From contig NZ_LFND01000003.1 of the NCBI RefSeq assembly GCF_001045465.1, positions 1,054,001-1,118,000 on the forward strand: a stretch of 64,000 nt of DNA, read 5' to 3'. Position 1 is the first letter of the stretch; each line of letters opens with the position of its first letter. This DNA comes from Chryseobacterium angstadtii. GTDB lineage: Bacteria > Bacteroidota > Bacteroidia > Flavobacteriales > Weeksellaceae. The notes beneath the pieces were generated by a model that searched no databases, had not been told where the DNA came from, and saw only the letters and a list, made by a program, of their open reading frames with translations. The position numbers were made by a program, and so were the translations under genes. This document shows, piece after piece, positions 28,195 to 37,345 of this stretch.

Positions 28195-30399
28195 TTGAAA
28201 AAACTAGTTTTACCGTTGAGCCTTATGGTTCCTATGCTTATTTTCTCTCAAAATAGAAAAAGAGATACAGCAGATAAAGTAACCGATATTGAGGAGGTCG
28301 TTTTCCAGAAAAAAGTGGTCGGAAAAACCAACGACATTACCAATGTCAGGATTTCAGCAAAAGATGCTAAAGGGATCGCCACTATCGGCGGCGGAATTGA
28401 AGGACTTCTTAAAACGCTTCCTTCCGTAAACTCCAACACCGAGCTGTCTTCCCAATATATGGTACGTGGTGGAAACTATGATGAAAACCTTATCTACATT
28501 AATGATATTGAGATTTACAGACCTTTTCTGATCAGAAATTCGCAGCAGGAAGGAATGAGTATCATTAATCCTGATATGGTTTCAGCAGTCAACTTCTCTG
28601 CAGGAGGATTTGAACCTAAATATGGGGATAAAATGTCTTCTGCCCTTAATATTTACTACCGGGAACCTGAGAAATTTGAACTTTCAGGGGAAGCCAGTTT
28701 AATCGGGGGAAGACTGACAACAGGTTTAGCTTCAAAGAATAAAAAATTAACGGCTCTATTTTCAGGAAGATACAGAAACACGAATCTCGTTTTGAATACC
28801 CTGAATGAGGATACGGATTTTAACCCTACGTATTGGGATTTCCAGTCGTATATCAATTATCATTTCAGTGATAAATTCTCTATGTCATTCATCGGATATT
28901 ATTCCAAGAATGACTACGAAATGGTTCCTAAGGCCAAAAGCGTCACTTTCGGAAGCCTTCAGCAGCCTATCACGGTTAATATTGGTTACGGCGGGAAAGA
29001 AGAGGATATGTATAAGAATATGATGGGAACTTTCTCTCTGAACTATAAGCCTTCAGACCAATGGAAGTTTACACTGGATAGTTTTTCCTATCAAAACAGA
29101 GAAAAAGAATACTATACTATTGCTTCAAGCTATGAAATTCAGACTTTTGACCCTGTAAGCGGATCACCTAATCCTTCTTTTGATGGTGGCGGACAGATAG
29201 AGCATGCCAGAAATGACCTGTTTGTGAGAACGTACGGAACTCAGTTCAGAGCTAAATTTTCTCCCAATATCAATACAGATATAGAAGTAGGTTTTAAATA
29301 CGAAAAAGAAAATCTGAATGACAATACCAATGAATGGAAGTTGGTAGACGCAGCAGGATATAGCATTCCCCGTCCTATTGACGATCCCAGAACGGGAGAT
29401 TCAGGAGATCTGAACTTATTTTATCAGATTTCAGGACGAAACAAGATAGAACCTTCAAGATTGTCTGCCTATGCACAGTATTCTCAAAAGTTTTACTGGG
29501 GTGCCAGCAAAGTATTTGTTAATGCCGGAGCAAGGGTTTCCAACTGGAGTTTTAATAAAGAAACTATTTTTTCACCAAGATTCCAGTTTGCTATAAAGCC
29601 AGACTGGGATACGGATATGCTTTTCAAACTTTCCGGAGGAATCTATTATCAGGCTCCTTTTTATAAAGAAATTAAAGATCTTAACGGAAACTTTAATTCC
29701 AGTATAAAATCTCAGCGTTCTATGCAGCTAATTCTTGCCAACGACTACGAGTTTTATATGTATGACAGACCATTTAAGCTGACTACTGAAGCTTATTACA
29801 AGAAAATGGATGATCTGATTCCTTATTATATGGACAATGTAAGAATCCGTTATTCTGGTAAGAACAATGCTTCTGGATATGCTTATGGAATAGATACCAG
29901 ATTATTCGGAGAATTTGTTCCCGGAGTAGATTCCTGGCTGTCTGCGAGTTACGCGAGAGTCTATGAAAATATCGATGGCAGAGGAGATATTCCAAGACCT
30001 ACAGACCAGAGATTCAGATTTGCGATGTTCTACCAGGATTATATGCCGAAATTCCCGTCAATGCGTGTCAATCTTACCCTGGTATATGCTATGGGACTTC
30101 CGAACGGAGCACCGGTATTTACAGATCCTTATCAGTATCAAAGAACGCTGCCTTCTTATAAAAGAGTGGATTTGGGACTTTCAAAAGTATTCATTGATTC
30201 CAAAGACAAGAAAAAACGTTACGGGTTCTGGGGTAATTTTGAAGAACTGACTTTAGGGGTGCAGGTTTTCAATGCATTTAACATCAATAACACAGTGGCC
30301 AACCAATGGATTACAGATTACAATTCAAATGTAATGTATCCGGTTCCGGTACGTCTTACCGGGCGTTTCTTCAATGTAAAACTTGAATTCAAACTGTAA
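28195..30399 (+). CDS. TonB-dependent outer membrane receptor
   Basis: 734 residues starting at a TTG (28195), which gives a good signal peptide (MKKLVLPLSLMVPMLIFSQ). The plug domain follows: TDIEEVVFQKKVVGKT resembles a TonB box region, and GGIEGLLKTLPSVNSNTELSSQYMVRGGNYDENLIYIND is the conserved plug core. The rest is the 22-strand barrel ending in FNVKLEFKL, the aromatic-terminated last strand. No N-terminal carboxypeptidase-like domain and no SusD partner, so it is not a SusC. Ligand unknown; the copper locus downstream makes a metal substrate possible but unproven. Confidence 0.88.
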   Translation: MKKLVLPLSLMVPMLIFSQNRKRDTADKVTDIEEVVFQKKVVGKTNDITNVRISAKDAKGIATIGGGIEGLLKTLPSVNSNTELSSQYMVRGGNYDENLIYINDIEIYRPFLIRNSQQEGMSIINPDMVSAVNFSAGGFEPKYGDKMSSALNIYYREPEKFELSGEASLIGGRLTTGLASKNKKLTALFSGRYRNTNLVLNTLNEDTDFNPTYWDFQSYINYHFSDKFSMSFIGYYSKNDYEMVPKAKSVTFGSLQQPITVNIGYGGKEEDMYKNMMGTFSLNYKPSDQWKFTLDSFSYQNREKEYYTIASSYEIQTFDPVSGSPNPSFDGGGQIEHARNDLFVRTYGTQFRAKFSPNINTDIEVGFKYEKENLNDNTNEWKLVDAAGYSIPRPIDDPRTGDSGDLNLFYQISGRNKIEPSRLSAYAQYSQKFYWGASKVFVNAGARVSNWSFNKETIFSPRFQFAIKPDWDTDMLFKLSGGIYYQAPFYKEIKDLNGNFNSSIKSQRSMQLILANDYEFYMYDRPFKLTTEAYYKKMDDLIPYYMDNVRIRYSGKNNASGYAYGIDTRLFGEFVPGVDSWLSASYARVYENIDGRGDIPRPTDQRFRFAMFYQDYMPKFPSMRVNLTLVYAMGLPNGAPVFTDPYQYQRTLPSYKRVDLGLSKVFIDSKDKKKRYGFWGNFEELTLGVQVFNAFNINNTVANQWITDYNSNVMYPVPVRLTGRFFNVKLEFKL

Positions 30400-30492
30400 T
30401 TTTGAGAAATTAGAAGTTAGAGGCTGGAAGTTAGTGGGAGAGCTCCTGATAACTTAAATTAAGAAATTAGCCTTTGACAGTACAATATAAAG

Positions 30493-30522
30493 AAAGCTTC
30501 TGAGATTTTCAGAAGCTTTTTT
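30493..30522 (+). terminator. Terminator after the TonB-dependent receptor
   Basis: An 11-bp perfect stem AAAGCTTCTGA (30493-30503) / TCAGAAGCTTT (30509-30519) is followed by a T-run. It separates the receptor from the copper locus. Confidence 0.9.
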
Positions 30523-30582
30523 GCTGGCTGAATTTTGTAACAAGTATACAGAATTTTATAACAAAGGCTTCTGAGATATCTT

Positions 30583-30590
30583 TAACTTTG
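30583..30590 (+). promoter_or_regulatory. Possible -7 element of the HYC_CC_PP gene
   Basis: TAACTTTG at 30583-30590 matches TANNTTTG. No TTG lies at the right distance upstream, so activator dependence is possible. The ATG follows at 30599. Confidence 0.4.
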
Positions 30591-30598
30591 TCCTATCA

Positions 30599-30979
30599 AT
30601 GAAAAAGATTCTTGCCATATTATTTTCTGTTTTCTACTTTGGATTCTCTTCCGGAGCAGCTTTCAGCATACATTTCTGTATGAAGGAACTGATTTCCGTA
30701 AGCCAGAAAACAACAGATATCTGTGGGAAATGTGAGGTTAAAGAAAAGAAAGGATGTTGTAAAACAGAGGTTAAATTAGTAAAAGTAGATGACTCCCAAA
30801 AGTCTGATCTGCTGACGATCGATTTTCTGAGTCTGATTGCTCCTGCCTTTGCCCAGCATCAGTTTTTTTCTCAGGACAAATCTTTTTCAGCAACAAAATT
30901 CACTCAGATAAAGATCAACGGGCCACCCGAATACAGGCCGGTTCCGCTCTATATCAATCATTGTAATTTTAGGATTTAG
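30599..30979 (+). CDS. HYC_CC_PP family protein
   Basis: 126 residues with a signal peptide (about 1-20). The family-naming residues are visible: HFCMKEL (HYC-like), CGKCEVKEKKGCCKTE (two cysteine pairs) and GPPEYRPVPLYINHCNFRI (PP). The cysteines could bind a soft metal. The family is Bacteroidota-specific and of unknown biochemical role. Its position next to a DUF3347 protein and a copper oxidase supports a part in periplasmic copper handling. Confidence 0.85.
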   Translation: MKKILAILFSVFYFGFSSGAAFSIHFCMKELISVSQKTTDICGKCEVKEKKGCCKTEVKLVKVDDSQKSDLLTIDFLSLIAPAFAQHQFFSQDKSFSATKFTQIKINGPPEYRPVPLYINHCNFRI

Positions 30980-31094
30980 GATCCGTAAGTTGTCTGGTTT
31001 TGTTCAGATGATCATGCCCTGACAGACAACACGGTTCTGCACATGACGTGCATCAGTTATCCTTTATTAAAAATTAATTCTAAAATTTAAAACA

Positions 31095-31568
31095 ATGAAA
31101 AAGTATATCATTACAGCAGCTTTATCTATATTCTCAATAGGTTTATTTTCCGCACAGTCTAAAAAAGACGCTCAGATTTCGAAATTATACCAGAATTATA
31201 TTGCCATCAAATCAGCTTTATCTTCAGATGATGCAGACAAAACGTCGAAAGCAGCTACTGAATTCATTAAAACAGCTTCAACAGTTGATTTCAAGCTTGT
31301 TTCCGAAGGCAATCTGAATATTCTGAGAAAAGATGCCACAGCCATCTCAGACGCCAGAAGTATTTCAGCACAAAGAGAAACTTTTTCCAACCTTTCCGAA
31401 AATATGATTGCTTTAACAAAGGAGTTTAAGCTTTCAGAAAACCCGGTTTACGTACAATATTGCCCAATGGCAGATTCAAACTGGCTAAGCGATGAAAAAC
31501 AGATCGCCAATCCATACTACGGGAAGTCTATGCTTACTTGTGGAAATGTGAAGTCAGAAATAAAATAA
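31095..31568 (+). CDS. DUF3347 domain exported protein
   Basis: 157 residues; signal peptide about 1-20 (GLFSAQ). A helical central part (ISKLYQNYIAIKSALSSDDAD) leads to the conserved DUF3347 end VQYCPMADSNWLSDEKQIANPYYGKSMLTCG, with two cysteines and methionines that suit Cu(I). DUF3347 is also found fused to CusB-type efflux adaptors, which supports a copper role. It lies between the HYC_CC_PP and multicopper oxidase genes. Confidence 0.85.
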   Translation: MKKYIITAALSIFSIGLFSAQSKKDAQISKLYQNYIAIKSALSSDDADKTSKAATEFIKTASTVDFKLVSEGNLNILRKDATAISDARSISAQRETFSNLSENMIALTKEFKLSENPVYVQYCPMADSNWLSDEKQIANPYYGKSMLTCGNVKSEIK

Positions 31569-31656
31569 GTATTGTATTAGATTTTAAAACAATAAGTTGC
31601 GTTGCTTTAAGTGTAATTAACTTTAAGCATTACATCTTTGAAAAGTTCGGAAAATT

Positions 31657-34290
31657 ATGAAAAATTTCATCCTATTTCTGATGCTTTTGTTCTCTGTTTT
31701 TACCTTCGCTCAAACAACGAAAACTTTTTATACCTGCCCAATGCATTCGGAAGTAGTGTCTTCAAAACCAGGAGACTGCCCGAAATGCAATATGACGCTG
31801 GTAAAGAAAACTGTTGCAGTAACCCCAGACATGGCGGAACAGTCGCAGAAGCTTAAAACAGAACAAAAATCAGCAGAAATTAAAAATAGCACAAATAAAG
31901 TTAAAGCTCAGACAGAGAAAACATCCAAGCCTCAGTCTGAAGAAAATCATCAACACTTTACAACAGAAACACAGAAAAAAGATCAACCTGTATTCAAAAG
32001 AAATTCCGAAAACGGGAAAGTAACTTTCGGAGGAAAAACGGTAAGATATGATCTGTATGTTAAAGATACCATCGTCAATTTCACGGGAAAAAGCCGTAGA
32101 GCGATTGCCATCAACGGAAAGCTTCAGGCACCAACCTTGTATTTTACGGAAGGGGATACTGCGGAGATTCATCTTCATAATATGCTTAAAGAAAATACCG
32201 GTCTTCACTGGCATGGGGTTATTTTACCGAATGAGCAGGATGGGGTTCCGTATCTTACGACAAAACCTGTAACTCCCGGAGAAACGCATGTATATAAATT
32301 CAGAGTATCTCAAAACGGAACGTACTGGTACCATTCCCACGAAGCTCTTCAGGAGCAGATCGGGATGAATGGAATTCTGGTCTTCAATAAAAGAGAAGGA
32401 GAACCTCAACCGTCTTACACAAAGGAAATTCCTGTATTGTTGGGCGACTGGAGCGATGAAGATCCTATGGAGATCGCCAGAAGACTTCATATGGCCAATA
32501 CAGATTGGTATGCGATCAAGAAAAATGCGGTTCAAAGTTATTGGGAAGCCATTAAATCAGGAAATTTCGGGACAAAAGCCCTGAATGAATGGAAAAGAAT
32601 GGAAGCCATGGACGTAAGTGACGTTTACTACGATAAATTTTTAATCAACGGACTTCCAAGTTCTGATTATTCAAACCTGAAAGCAGGCGATAAAGTAAGG
32701 CTGAGGGTTGCCAATGGCGGTTCTTCCACTTATTTCTGGCTGAATTATGGTGGCGGAAAAATAAAAGTGGTAGGAAATGACGGAAACGATGTGGTTCCGG
32801 TAGAAGTAGACCGTCTTATCATCGGGGTTTCTGAAACGTATGATATTGAAGTAACTATTCCTGAAAACAAAAGCTTTGAATTCCGCTCCACATCGGAAGA
32901 CAGAGTAGGACACGCCTCTCTGTGGCTTGGATCCGGTGAAAAAGTAGAAGCACCCAATCTGCCGAGACTGTTACTTTTTGAAGGAATGAAAATGATGAAT
33001 GGCATGATGGAAATGAGTGGAAATATGAAACCGATGAACATGAAGATGGGCAACCAGGTAATGGATATGAATGAAGTGATGTATCCTGAACTTCCGGAAA
33101 GCCAGAGAAAAATGACGATGAAGCACATGAATGAGATGATGGGTATTAAGACTAAGGAAGAAGATCATTCAAAGGTGGCTTCGAGAGCCTCAGCCACCAC
33201 GAATCATGACAATCATTCAGGGATGGATATGAAGGAAGAAAAAACAATCAAAAGACTTTCTTACAATCTTCTGAAATCACCCGAAAAAACGATTCTTCCC
33301 GATGATAATGTAAGAGAACTCAAATTTACACTGGAAGGAAATATGAACCAGTATTTGTGGACACTGGATAATAAAACGGTTACAGAAACAGATAAAATTC
33401 TTGTAAAAAAAGGGGAAATTCTTAGAATTACAATGTACAACAATTCCATGATGCGCCACCCGATGCACCTTCATGGTCATGATTTCAGACTTATCAATTC
33501 AAAAGGAGAATATTCCCCGCTGAAAAATGTAGTAGATATTATGCCGATGGAAACCAATACCATTGAATTTGCAGCCAATCAGGATGGCGACTGGTTTTTC
33601 CACTGTCATATTTTATACCATATGATGGCCGGAATGGGAAGGATATTCAGCTACGAAGATTCAAAACCCAATCCGCAGCTTCCCAACAGAAAACTGGCCT
33701 GGAAAAACTTTTTGAAAGACAATAAAATGATCAGTTCCATGGGCATGTTGGATGTGGCAAGCAATAAGATACATGGGGAAAGCATGACGATGTTCGGACC
33801 AAGATGGGCCAATCTGAATGAATTTCATTCTAACTGGAACTTTGATCACTTTGAAGGAAACGTTAAAGTCGGAAGATTTTTGGGGAAATTTCAATGGGCA
33901 CTTCCTTATGCAGGTTTCCGTGTACAGAAGAATCACGAAATTATGGAGCGGCAGATGGCTGAAAATGCAGGAATGAAATTCCGCGGTAAGAAAACCTGGT
34001 TCGGACAGGAAAAAGCTTCCAGAAGCCAATATACTGCTATCGTTGGTGTGCAATATCTTCTGCCCATGTTGGTGACAGCAGATGCAAGTGTAGATCATAA
34101 CGGAAAGGTATTGCTGGAACTCAGCAGGGAAGATATTCCTATTTCCCGAAGAGTGAGAGCGAATTTCAGCATTAATTCTGATGGTGAATTTTCTACCGGA
34201 CTAAGGTATATTTTACAGAAATGGTTATCGGTCTCCGGAAATTATGATGTTGAAACGGGCTGGGGAGCCGGACTTACTTTAACCTACTAA
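31657..34290 (+). CDS. Modular periplasmic multicopper oxidase (CopA-like) with metal-binding N-terminus and extra C-terminal domain
   Basis: 877 residues. Order: signal peptide (1-19); a heavy-metal-binding module FYTCPMHSEVV...GDCPKCNMTL (about 23-48); a linker; three cupredoxin domains with copper ligands in LHWHG, YWYHSHEALQEQ, HPMHLHGHDF and FFHCHILYHMMAGM; and a C-terminal extension (about 675-877) ending in barrel-like strands (WLSVSGNYDVETGWGAGLTLTY), resembling CopB-type outer-membrane sequences. A Met/His-rich insert covers about 440-528. The enzyme probably oxidises Cu(I). An interspersed repeat is embedded in the insert at 33174-33199. Confidence 0.9.
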   Translation: MKNFILFLMLLFSVFTFAQTTKTFYTCPMHSEVVSSKPGDCPKCNMTLVKKTVAVTPDMAEQSQKLKTEQKSAEIKNSTNKVKAQTEKTSKPQSEENHQHFTTETQKKDQPVFKRNSENGKVTFGGKTVRYDLYVKDTIVNFTGKSRRAIAINGKLQAPTLYFTEGDTAEIHLHNMLKENTGLHWHGVILPNEQDGVPYLTTKPVTPGETHVYKFRVSQNGTYWYHSHEALQEQIGMNGILVFNKREGEPQPSYTKEIPVLLGDWSDEDPMEIARRLHMANTDWYAIKKNAVQSYWEAIKSGNFGTKALNEWKRMEAMDVSDVYYDKFLINGLPSSDYSNLKAGDKVRLRVANGGSSTYFWLNYGGGKIKVVGNDGNDVVPVEVDRLIIGVSETYDIEVTIPENKSFEFRSTSEDRVGHASLWLGSGEKVEAPNLPRLLLFEGMKMMNGMMEMSGNMKPMNMKMGNQVMDMNEVMYPELPESQRKMTMKHMNEMMGIKTKEEDHSKVASRASATTNHDNHSGMDMKEEKTIKRLSYNLLKSPEKTILPDDNVRELKFTLEGNMNQYLWTLDNKTVTETDKILVKKGEILRITMYNNSMMRHPMHLHGHDFRLINSKGEYSPLKNVVDIMPMETNTIEFAANQDGDWFFHCHILYHMMAGMGRIFSYEDSKPNPQLPNRKLAWKNFLKDNKMISSMGMLDVASNKIHGESMTMFGPRWANLNEFHSNWNFDHFEGNVKVGRFLGKFQWALPYAGFRVQKNHEIMERQMAENAGMKFRGKKTWFGQEKASRSQYTAIVGVQYLLPMLVTADASVDHNGKVLLELSREDIPISRRVRANFSINSDGEFSTGLRYILQKWLSVSGNYDVETGWGAGLTLTY
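33174..33199 (+). repeat. 26-nt interspersed repeat inside the oxidase coding sequence
   Basis: The core GGTGGCTTCGAGAGCC-TCAGCCACCA is identical to 51754-51779 and matches 51842-51867 and 58198-58223 in inverse orientation with one mismatch each. Here it is translated in frame as part of VASRASATTN within the Met-rich insert and does not break the gene. Confidence 0.85.
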
Positions 34291-34294
34291 ATAG

Positions 34295-34320
34295 AAGGCT
34301 GCCGAATAGGGCAGCCTTTT
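34295..34320 (+). terminator. Terminator of the copper locus
   Basis: A perfect 9-bp stem AAGGCTGCC (34295-34303) / GGCAGCCTT (34310-34318) with a six-base loop and TTTT. Confidence 0.85.
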
Positions 34321-34344
34321 GTAAATTATATTGATTCCAGAATG

Positions 34345-35106
34345 TTATTTTAGAAAGTATTTATAAAATTTCAATACTTTTTTTATTTTACGCTTGGTTT
34401 CTTGTCTTTTTGTGGCTTTAACGATTTGTTCTAAGCAGTGTTCCTGAGAAATTCCCGATAATAGTGAATATTCCAGGCTTATGATTTTAAGGATATCCGG
34501 ATCATTCGTTAATCGGGCAAAATTTTTGAACCGATCATAAATTTCAAACTGATGGTGAAAATTCATTCTGTTTAAATCTACTAAAAAAAAGCGGTATTCA
34601 TTATCCATTTTCTTTAGTAAAAAGTTTCCGGGAGAATTATCAATGAATTCAATTCCTTGCTCATGCAATTGATAGATTAACAAAGTATATCCCTTAACAA
34701 TTTCTTTCCAGTCTTCAAAAGAATTTTTGCCTAGAAATACATCTTGTAATGTAAAGCTATTCTCCAGCTGTTCACTTATATAATAACTGTTCGTTAATCC
34801 AATGCAGTCGTGAAATTCTACATAAGCGATAGGTTTTGGTGTATAGAAATTTTTAGAAATCAACAAATGGGCATATTCGAAAGAACGTTTTGCTTTAGAT
34901 TTCCTGTAATATTTGTATACATGCCTATTGATTATATTATGTTGCTTAAATGATTTAAAATTGAGCATCATATTGTTAATGGAGATCCATTTAACAATAT
35001 TTCTGGTTCCGGGTCCTATTAAAGTTCCTTCATTTTTAAAATTTTTTATAATATGAAGTATATCACCTATGTGATGTGAGTAATCTGTTGCAAAAATATG
35101 ATTCAT
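34345..35106 (-). CDS. Lipopolysaccharide kinase-like protein (Kdo/WaaP, InaA group)
   Basis: 253 residues with a protein-kinase-like fold. GTLIGPGTRNIVKW resembles a glycine-rich loop, KAKRSFEYAHLLISKNFYTPKPIAYVE contains the ATP-binding core, and the catalytic segment is HEQGIEFIDNSPGNFLLKK (D156, N161) followed by FFLVDLNRMNF (D177) in place of DFG. Such kinases phosphorylate Kdo or heptose of the LPS inner core. The GT9 glycosyltransferase gene upstream supports an LPS core role. The exact acceptor is an inference. Confidence 0.78.
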   Translation of the reverse strand: MNHIFATDYSHHIGDILHIIKNFKNEGTLIGPGTRNIVKWISINNMMLNFKSFKQHNIINRHVYKYYRKSKAKRSFEYAHLLISKNFYTPKPIAYVEFHDCIGLTNSYYISEQLENSFTLQDVFLGKNSFEDWKEIVKGYTLLIYQLHEQGIEFIDNSPGNFLLKKMDNEYRFFLVDLNRMNFHHQFEIYDRFKNFARLTNDPDILKIISLEYSLLSGISQEHCLEQIVKATKRQETKRKIKKVLKFYKYFLK

Positions 35107-35175
35107 AGTAACTTAGGTGTAGTATTAATATATTCAAATTTTATTGATATCATGTGTTTAGCACTTGTATATAGT

Positions 35176-36222
35176 TCATTCCTGAAGTACTTTTTTTATC
35201 AGATCTAATATTTCATTTTCATTGACATTGTTTGTATTTACAGAAAAGCTTTTGTCATTGTAAGGTTTATACATATGTTCATTAGTGACCGAAAATAACC
35301 CTGCTGTTGGCGTTCCTACTGCACCCGATAAATGCATGACTCCATTATCGGCAGCGATAAAAATGCTGGTATTGGCAATGAATGCACCCATTTCACGAAT
35401 ATCGGTGCTATAGAAAGTAGGAATTTTAAAATTTAACTTGGAAATATTTTCTACTGGCAGAAGTTCCACAAAGTTATAATCAGGAAACTCAGATTGTAGA
35501 TGTCCATAAAAAGAATTCCACCAATCTTCGGAATAGCATTTATCTCCTGTTGCATTGGTAAACAGACAAATGGTTTTGTTGTTATTGTTGTTGATTTGCG
35601 TTAGTTTTCTTTTACCGGTCTCTATTTCATCTTTATCCAACTTTATATTTAAATAAGGAAGTCTGCTTGTATTTTCTTCAAACCCCAATTGTGTTAGGAA
35701 CTTTCTCAGATTGTATATTACATTTTTCGCGGAGTGCTGATAGTCGGAGTATTTTAGATGAAGTTCATCATCCCATTCACTGTAAAATTTGTATTGGGCA
35801 TTAGCCAGACGGGTGGAAAGTTTTCCGGATGATGAACCGTGGGTTGAGTTGATCACCAAATCGTATTTTTTCCAACGTAATAAAAACCAGCCATTTATGT
35901 ATTTGAATATATTCTTAAATGGCTTTTTCGGAAGTTGGATGATTTGATCAATATTTTCGTAGTTTTTGAAAATAGTGGGAGAAATGCTTCCTTTTACAAA
36001 TAAATCAATCCTGGCATTGGGAAAGGTATTGGCAACCTCTTGAACAATAGGTGTAAGCAATAAAAGGTTTCCTAACCTATGGTTTGGCCGTGAAATTAAG
36101 ATTTTTTTTATAGTTGTATTTTGGACATGTAGTATAGTAGAAGAGCTTGATTTGCCTATATTTTTTGTAATATTATGCATCAATTTTCTTCTGAAAACAT
36201 TGAGTTGTTTTGGTACTTTCAT
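35176..36222 (-). CDS. Glycosyltransferase family 9 protein (heptosyltransferase-like)
   Basis: 348 residues. GT9 enzymes move heptose or another sugar from a nucleotide donor to the LPS core. ILISRPNHRLGNLLLLTPIVQEV is the N-terminal GT9 signature, followed by PNARIDLFVKG. The donor-binding half has SIFIAADNGVMHLSGAVGTPTAGLF, the characteristic GT9 glycine-rich segment. A short N-terminal extension (about 30 residues) precedes the domain. The kinase-like gene follows 69 bases downstream and is likely in the same unit. Confidence 0.85.
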   Translation of the reverse strand: MKVPKQLNVFRRKLMHNITKNIGKSSSSTILHVQNTTIKKILISRPNHRLGNLLLLTPIVQEVANTFPNARIDLFVKGSISPTIFKNYENIDQIIQLPKKPFKNIFKYINGWFLLRWKKYDLVINSTHGSSSGKLSTRLANAQYKFYSEWDDELHLKYSDYQHSAKNVIYNLRKFLTQLGFEENTSRLPYLNIKLDKDEIETGKRKLTQINNNNNKTICLFTNATGDKCYSEDWWNSFYGHLQSEFPDYNFVELLPVENISKLNFKIPTFYSTDIREMGAFIANTSIFIAADNGVMHLSGAVGTPTAGLFSVTNEHMYKPYNDKSFSVNTNNVNENEILDLIKKVLQE

Positions 36223-36661
36223 ATAAGTGCGAGGATATTTTTTCTTGTATTTTTTTATTTTAATCTTTCACTGTAAGCCCATTCATCATTATTCCTGAAT
36301 AAAAATATTGTTTATGATCTATCTAAATTATTTAATTTTCATAAAATCCATTGAAACATGAGTGTTTATTTAATTAATATCGACATTAACATGGATTTTT
36401 ATAACCAATTTATATTTGTAACGTAAAAAATGAGCATTATATTGATTGATAACAACTATATCCTCATCTTGAAAAATCAATGAGTTTTATTTTATTAATA
36501 TTCAATTGTTTGTGATATTTATTTTTTGTTTCGTTTCTAAATTTTAACTTTTTATAGCCTGAAAAACATTATTATATAGAACAAAATCATTCATTTTTAG
36601 ATTTTGTATCAGGTTTTATATATGAAAACAAAGGAATAAGTCTTAAGTATAAAAATCATTT
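36223..36661. other. AT-rich intergenic region between divergent genes
   Basis: 439 bases of very AT-rich sequence. A TATATTTG box at 36411-36418 on the plus strand could be a -7 element, but it lies 240 bases from the next ATG and has no TTG at the right spacing. I see no RNA gene or repeat. Confidence 0.45.
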
Positions 36662-37228
36662 ATGGAAGAAAATCAAAATTTCAGTACGGAAGACCCCAAC
36701 TTGATGGAACAAATGGAATGGCTCAAGATTAAAACGGAATCTCTTTACAAAGAATTTCAAAACCTAAATTCCGGGATTTCCATTATGGATAAAAAATTAA
36801 AAGGAACGGAATACTTTATTGAGCAAAATTTGAAGGAACTGAAGGAAAAAGTGGGGAATATCAAAGTAGGAATTTCTCCGGAAGATCTGAATCAGCTTGA
36901 AACCTACAAAGATTATTTTAATCACTATAAGCCTCTTTTATATGTCTCCTTTTTTATTATTCTATCGGGCTGGGGATTAGGAATCTTTAGTGCTCTTTCG
37001 GGAGTGAAGTGGTACAAGGAAAGTGTTCGTACGAAGCAAGAGATAAGAACTGAAGTTCTGCAGGAAATAAAAACACAAGGAAATGCAATTATAGAGAGCC
37101 AAAAATTGCTTGATTATAAGGAGCAGAGCGAGGCTTTAAAAGCATGGCAAAAATCAAATCCGAAAGAAAGTGAATCGTTCACTAACTATTTCAAACAATA
37201 TCAAAAATTTAATAAAGAGAAGAAATAA
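36662..37228 (+). CDS. Coiled-coil protein with one membrane segment, unknown function
   Basis: 188 residues. The first 80 are charged and heptad-like (EWLKIKTESLYKEFQNLNSGISIMDKKL), predicting a coiled coil. One hydrophobic stretch at about 95-115 (YVSFFIILSGWGLGIFSAL) is followed by a second charged helical part rich in Lys, Glu and Gln. No signal peptide and no family recognised. It resembles mobilisation- or plasmid-type accessory proteins in general shape only; no conjugation genes are nearby. Confidence 0.65.
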   Translation: MEENQNFSTEDPNLMEQMEWLKIKTESLYKEFQNLNSGISIMDKKLKGTEYFIEQNLKELKEKVGNIKVGISPEDLNQLETYKDYFNHYKPLLYVSFFIILSGWGLGIFSALSGVKWYKESVRTKQEIRTEVLQEIKTQGNAIIESQKLLDYKEQSEALKAWQKSNPKESESFTNYFKQYQKFNKEKK

Positions 37229-37283
37229 AAAATATTTTTTCTTAAATAAATCGAGTTTTTGTCAACTTATTTTAGGAAAAAAT

Positions 37284-37316
37284 AAAAAAGCTGCCCAAAA
37301 AGAGGACAGCCTTTTT
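37284..37316. terminator. Bidirectional terminator
   Basis: AAAAAGCTGCC and GGACAGCCTTTTT pair with one bulge, with A- and T-runs outside. It lies between the convergent coiled-coil and S9 peptidase genes. Confidence 0.75.
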
Positions 37317-37345
37317 ATAGGATTAAATTGGCCCGGCAATTCTAT

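Noticed and set aside
33174..33199. Gene disruption by a repeat insertion
   Set aside because: The reading frame continues through the repeat and the copper sites on both sides are intact.
36662..37228. Conjugation or plasmid partition gene
   Set aside because: The coiled coil and single membrane segment are too general, and no mobilisation, integrase or partition gene is near.
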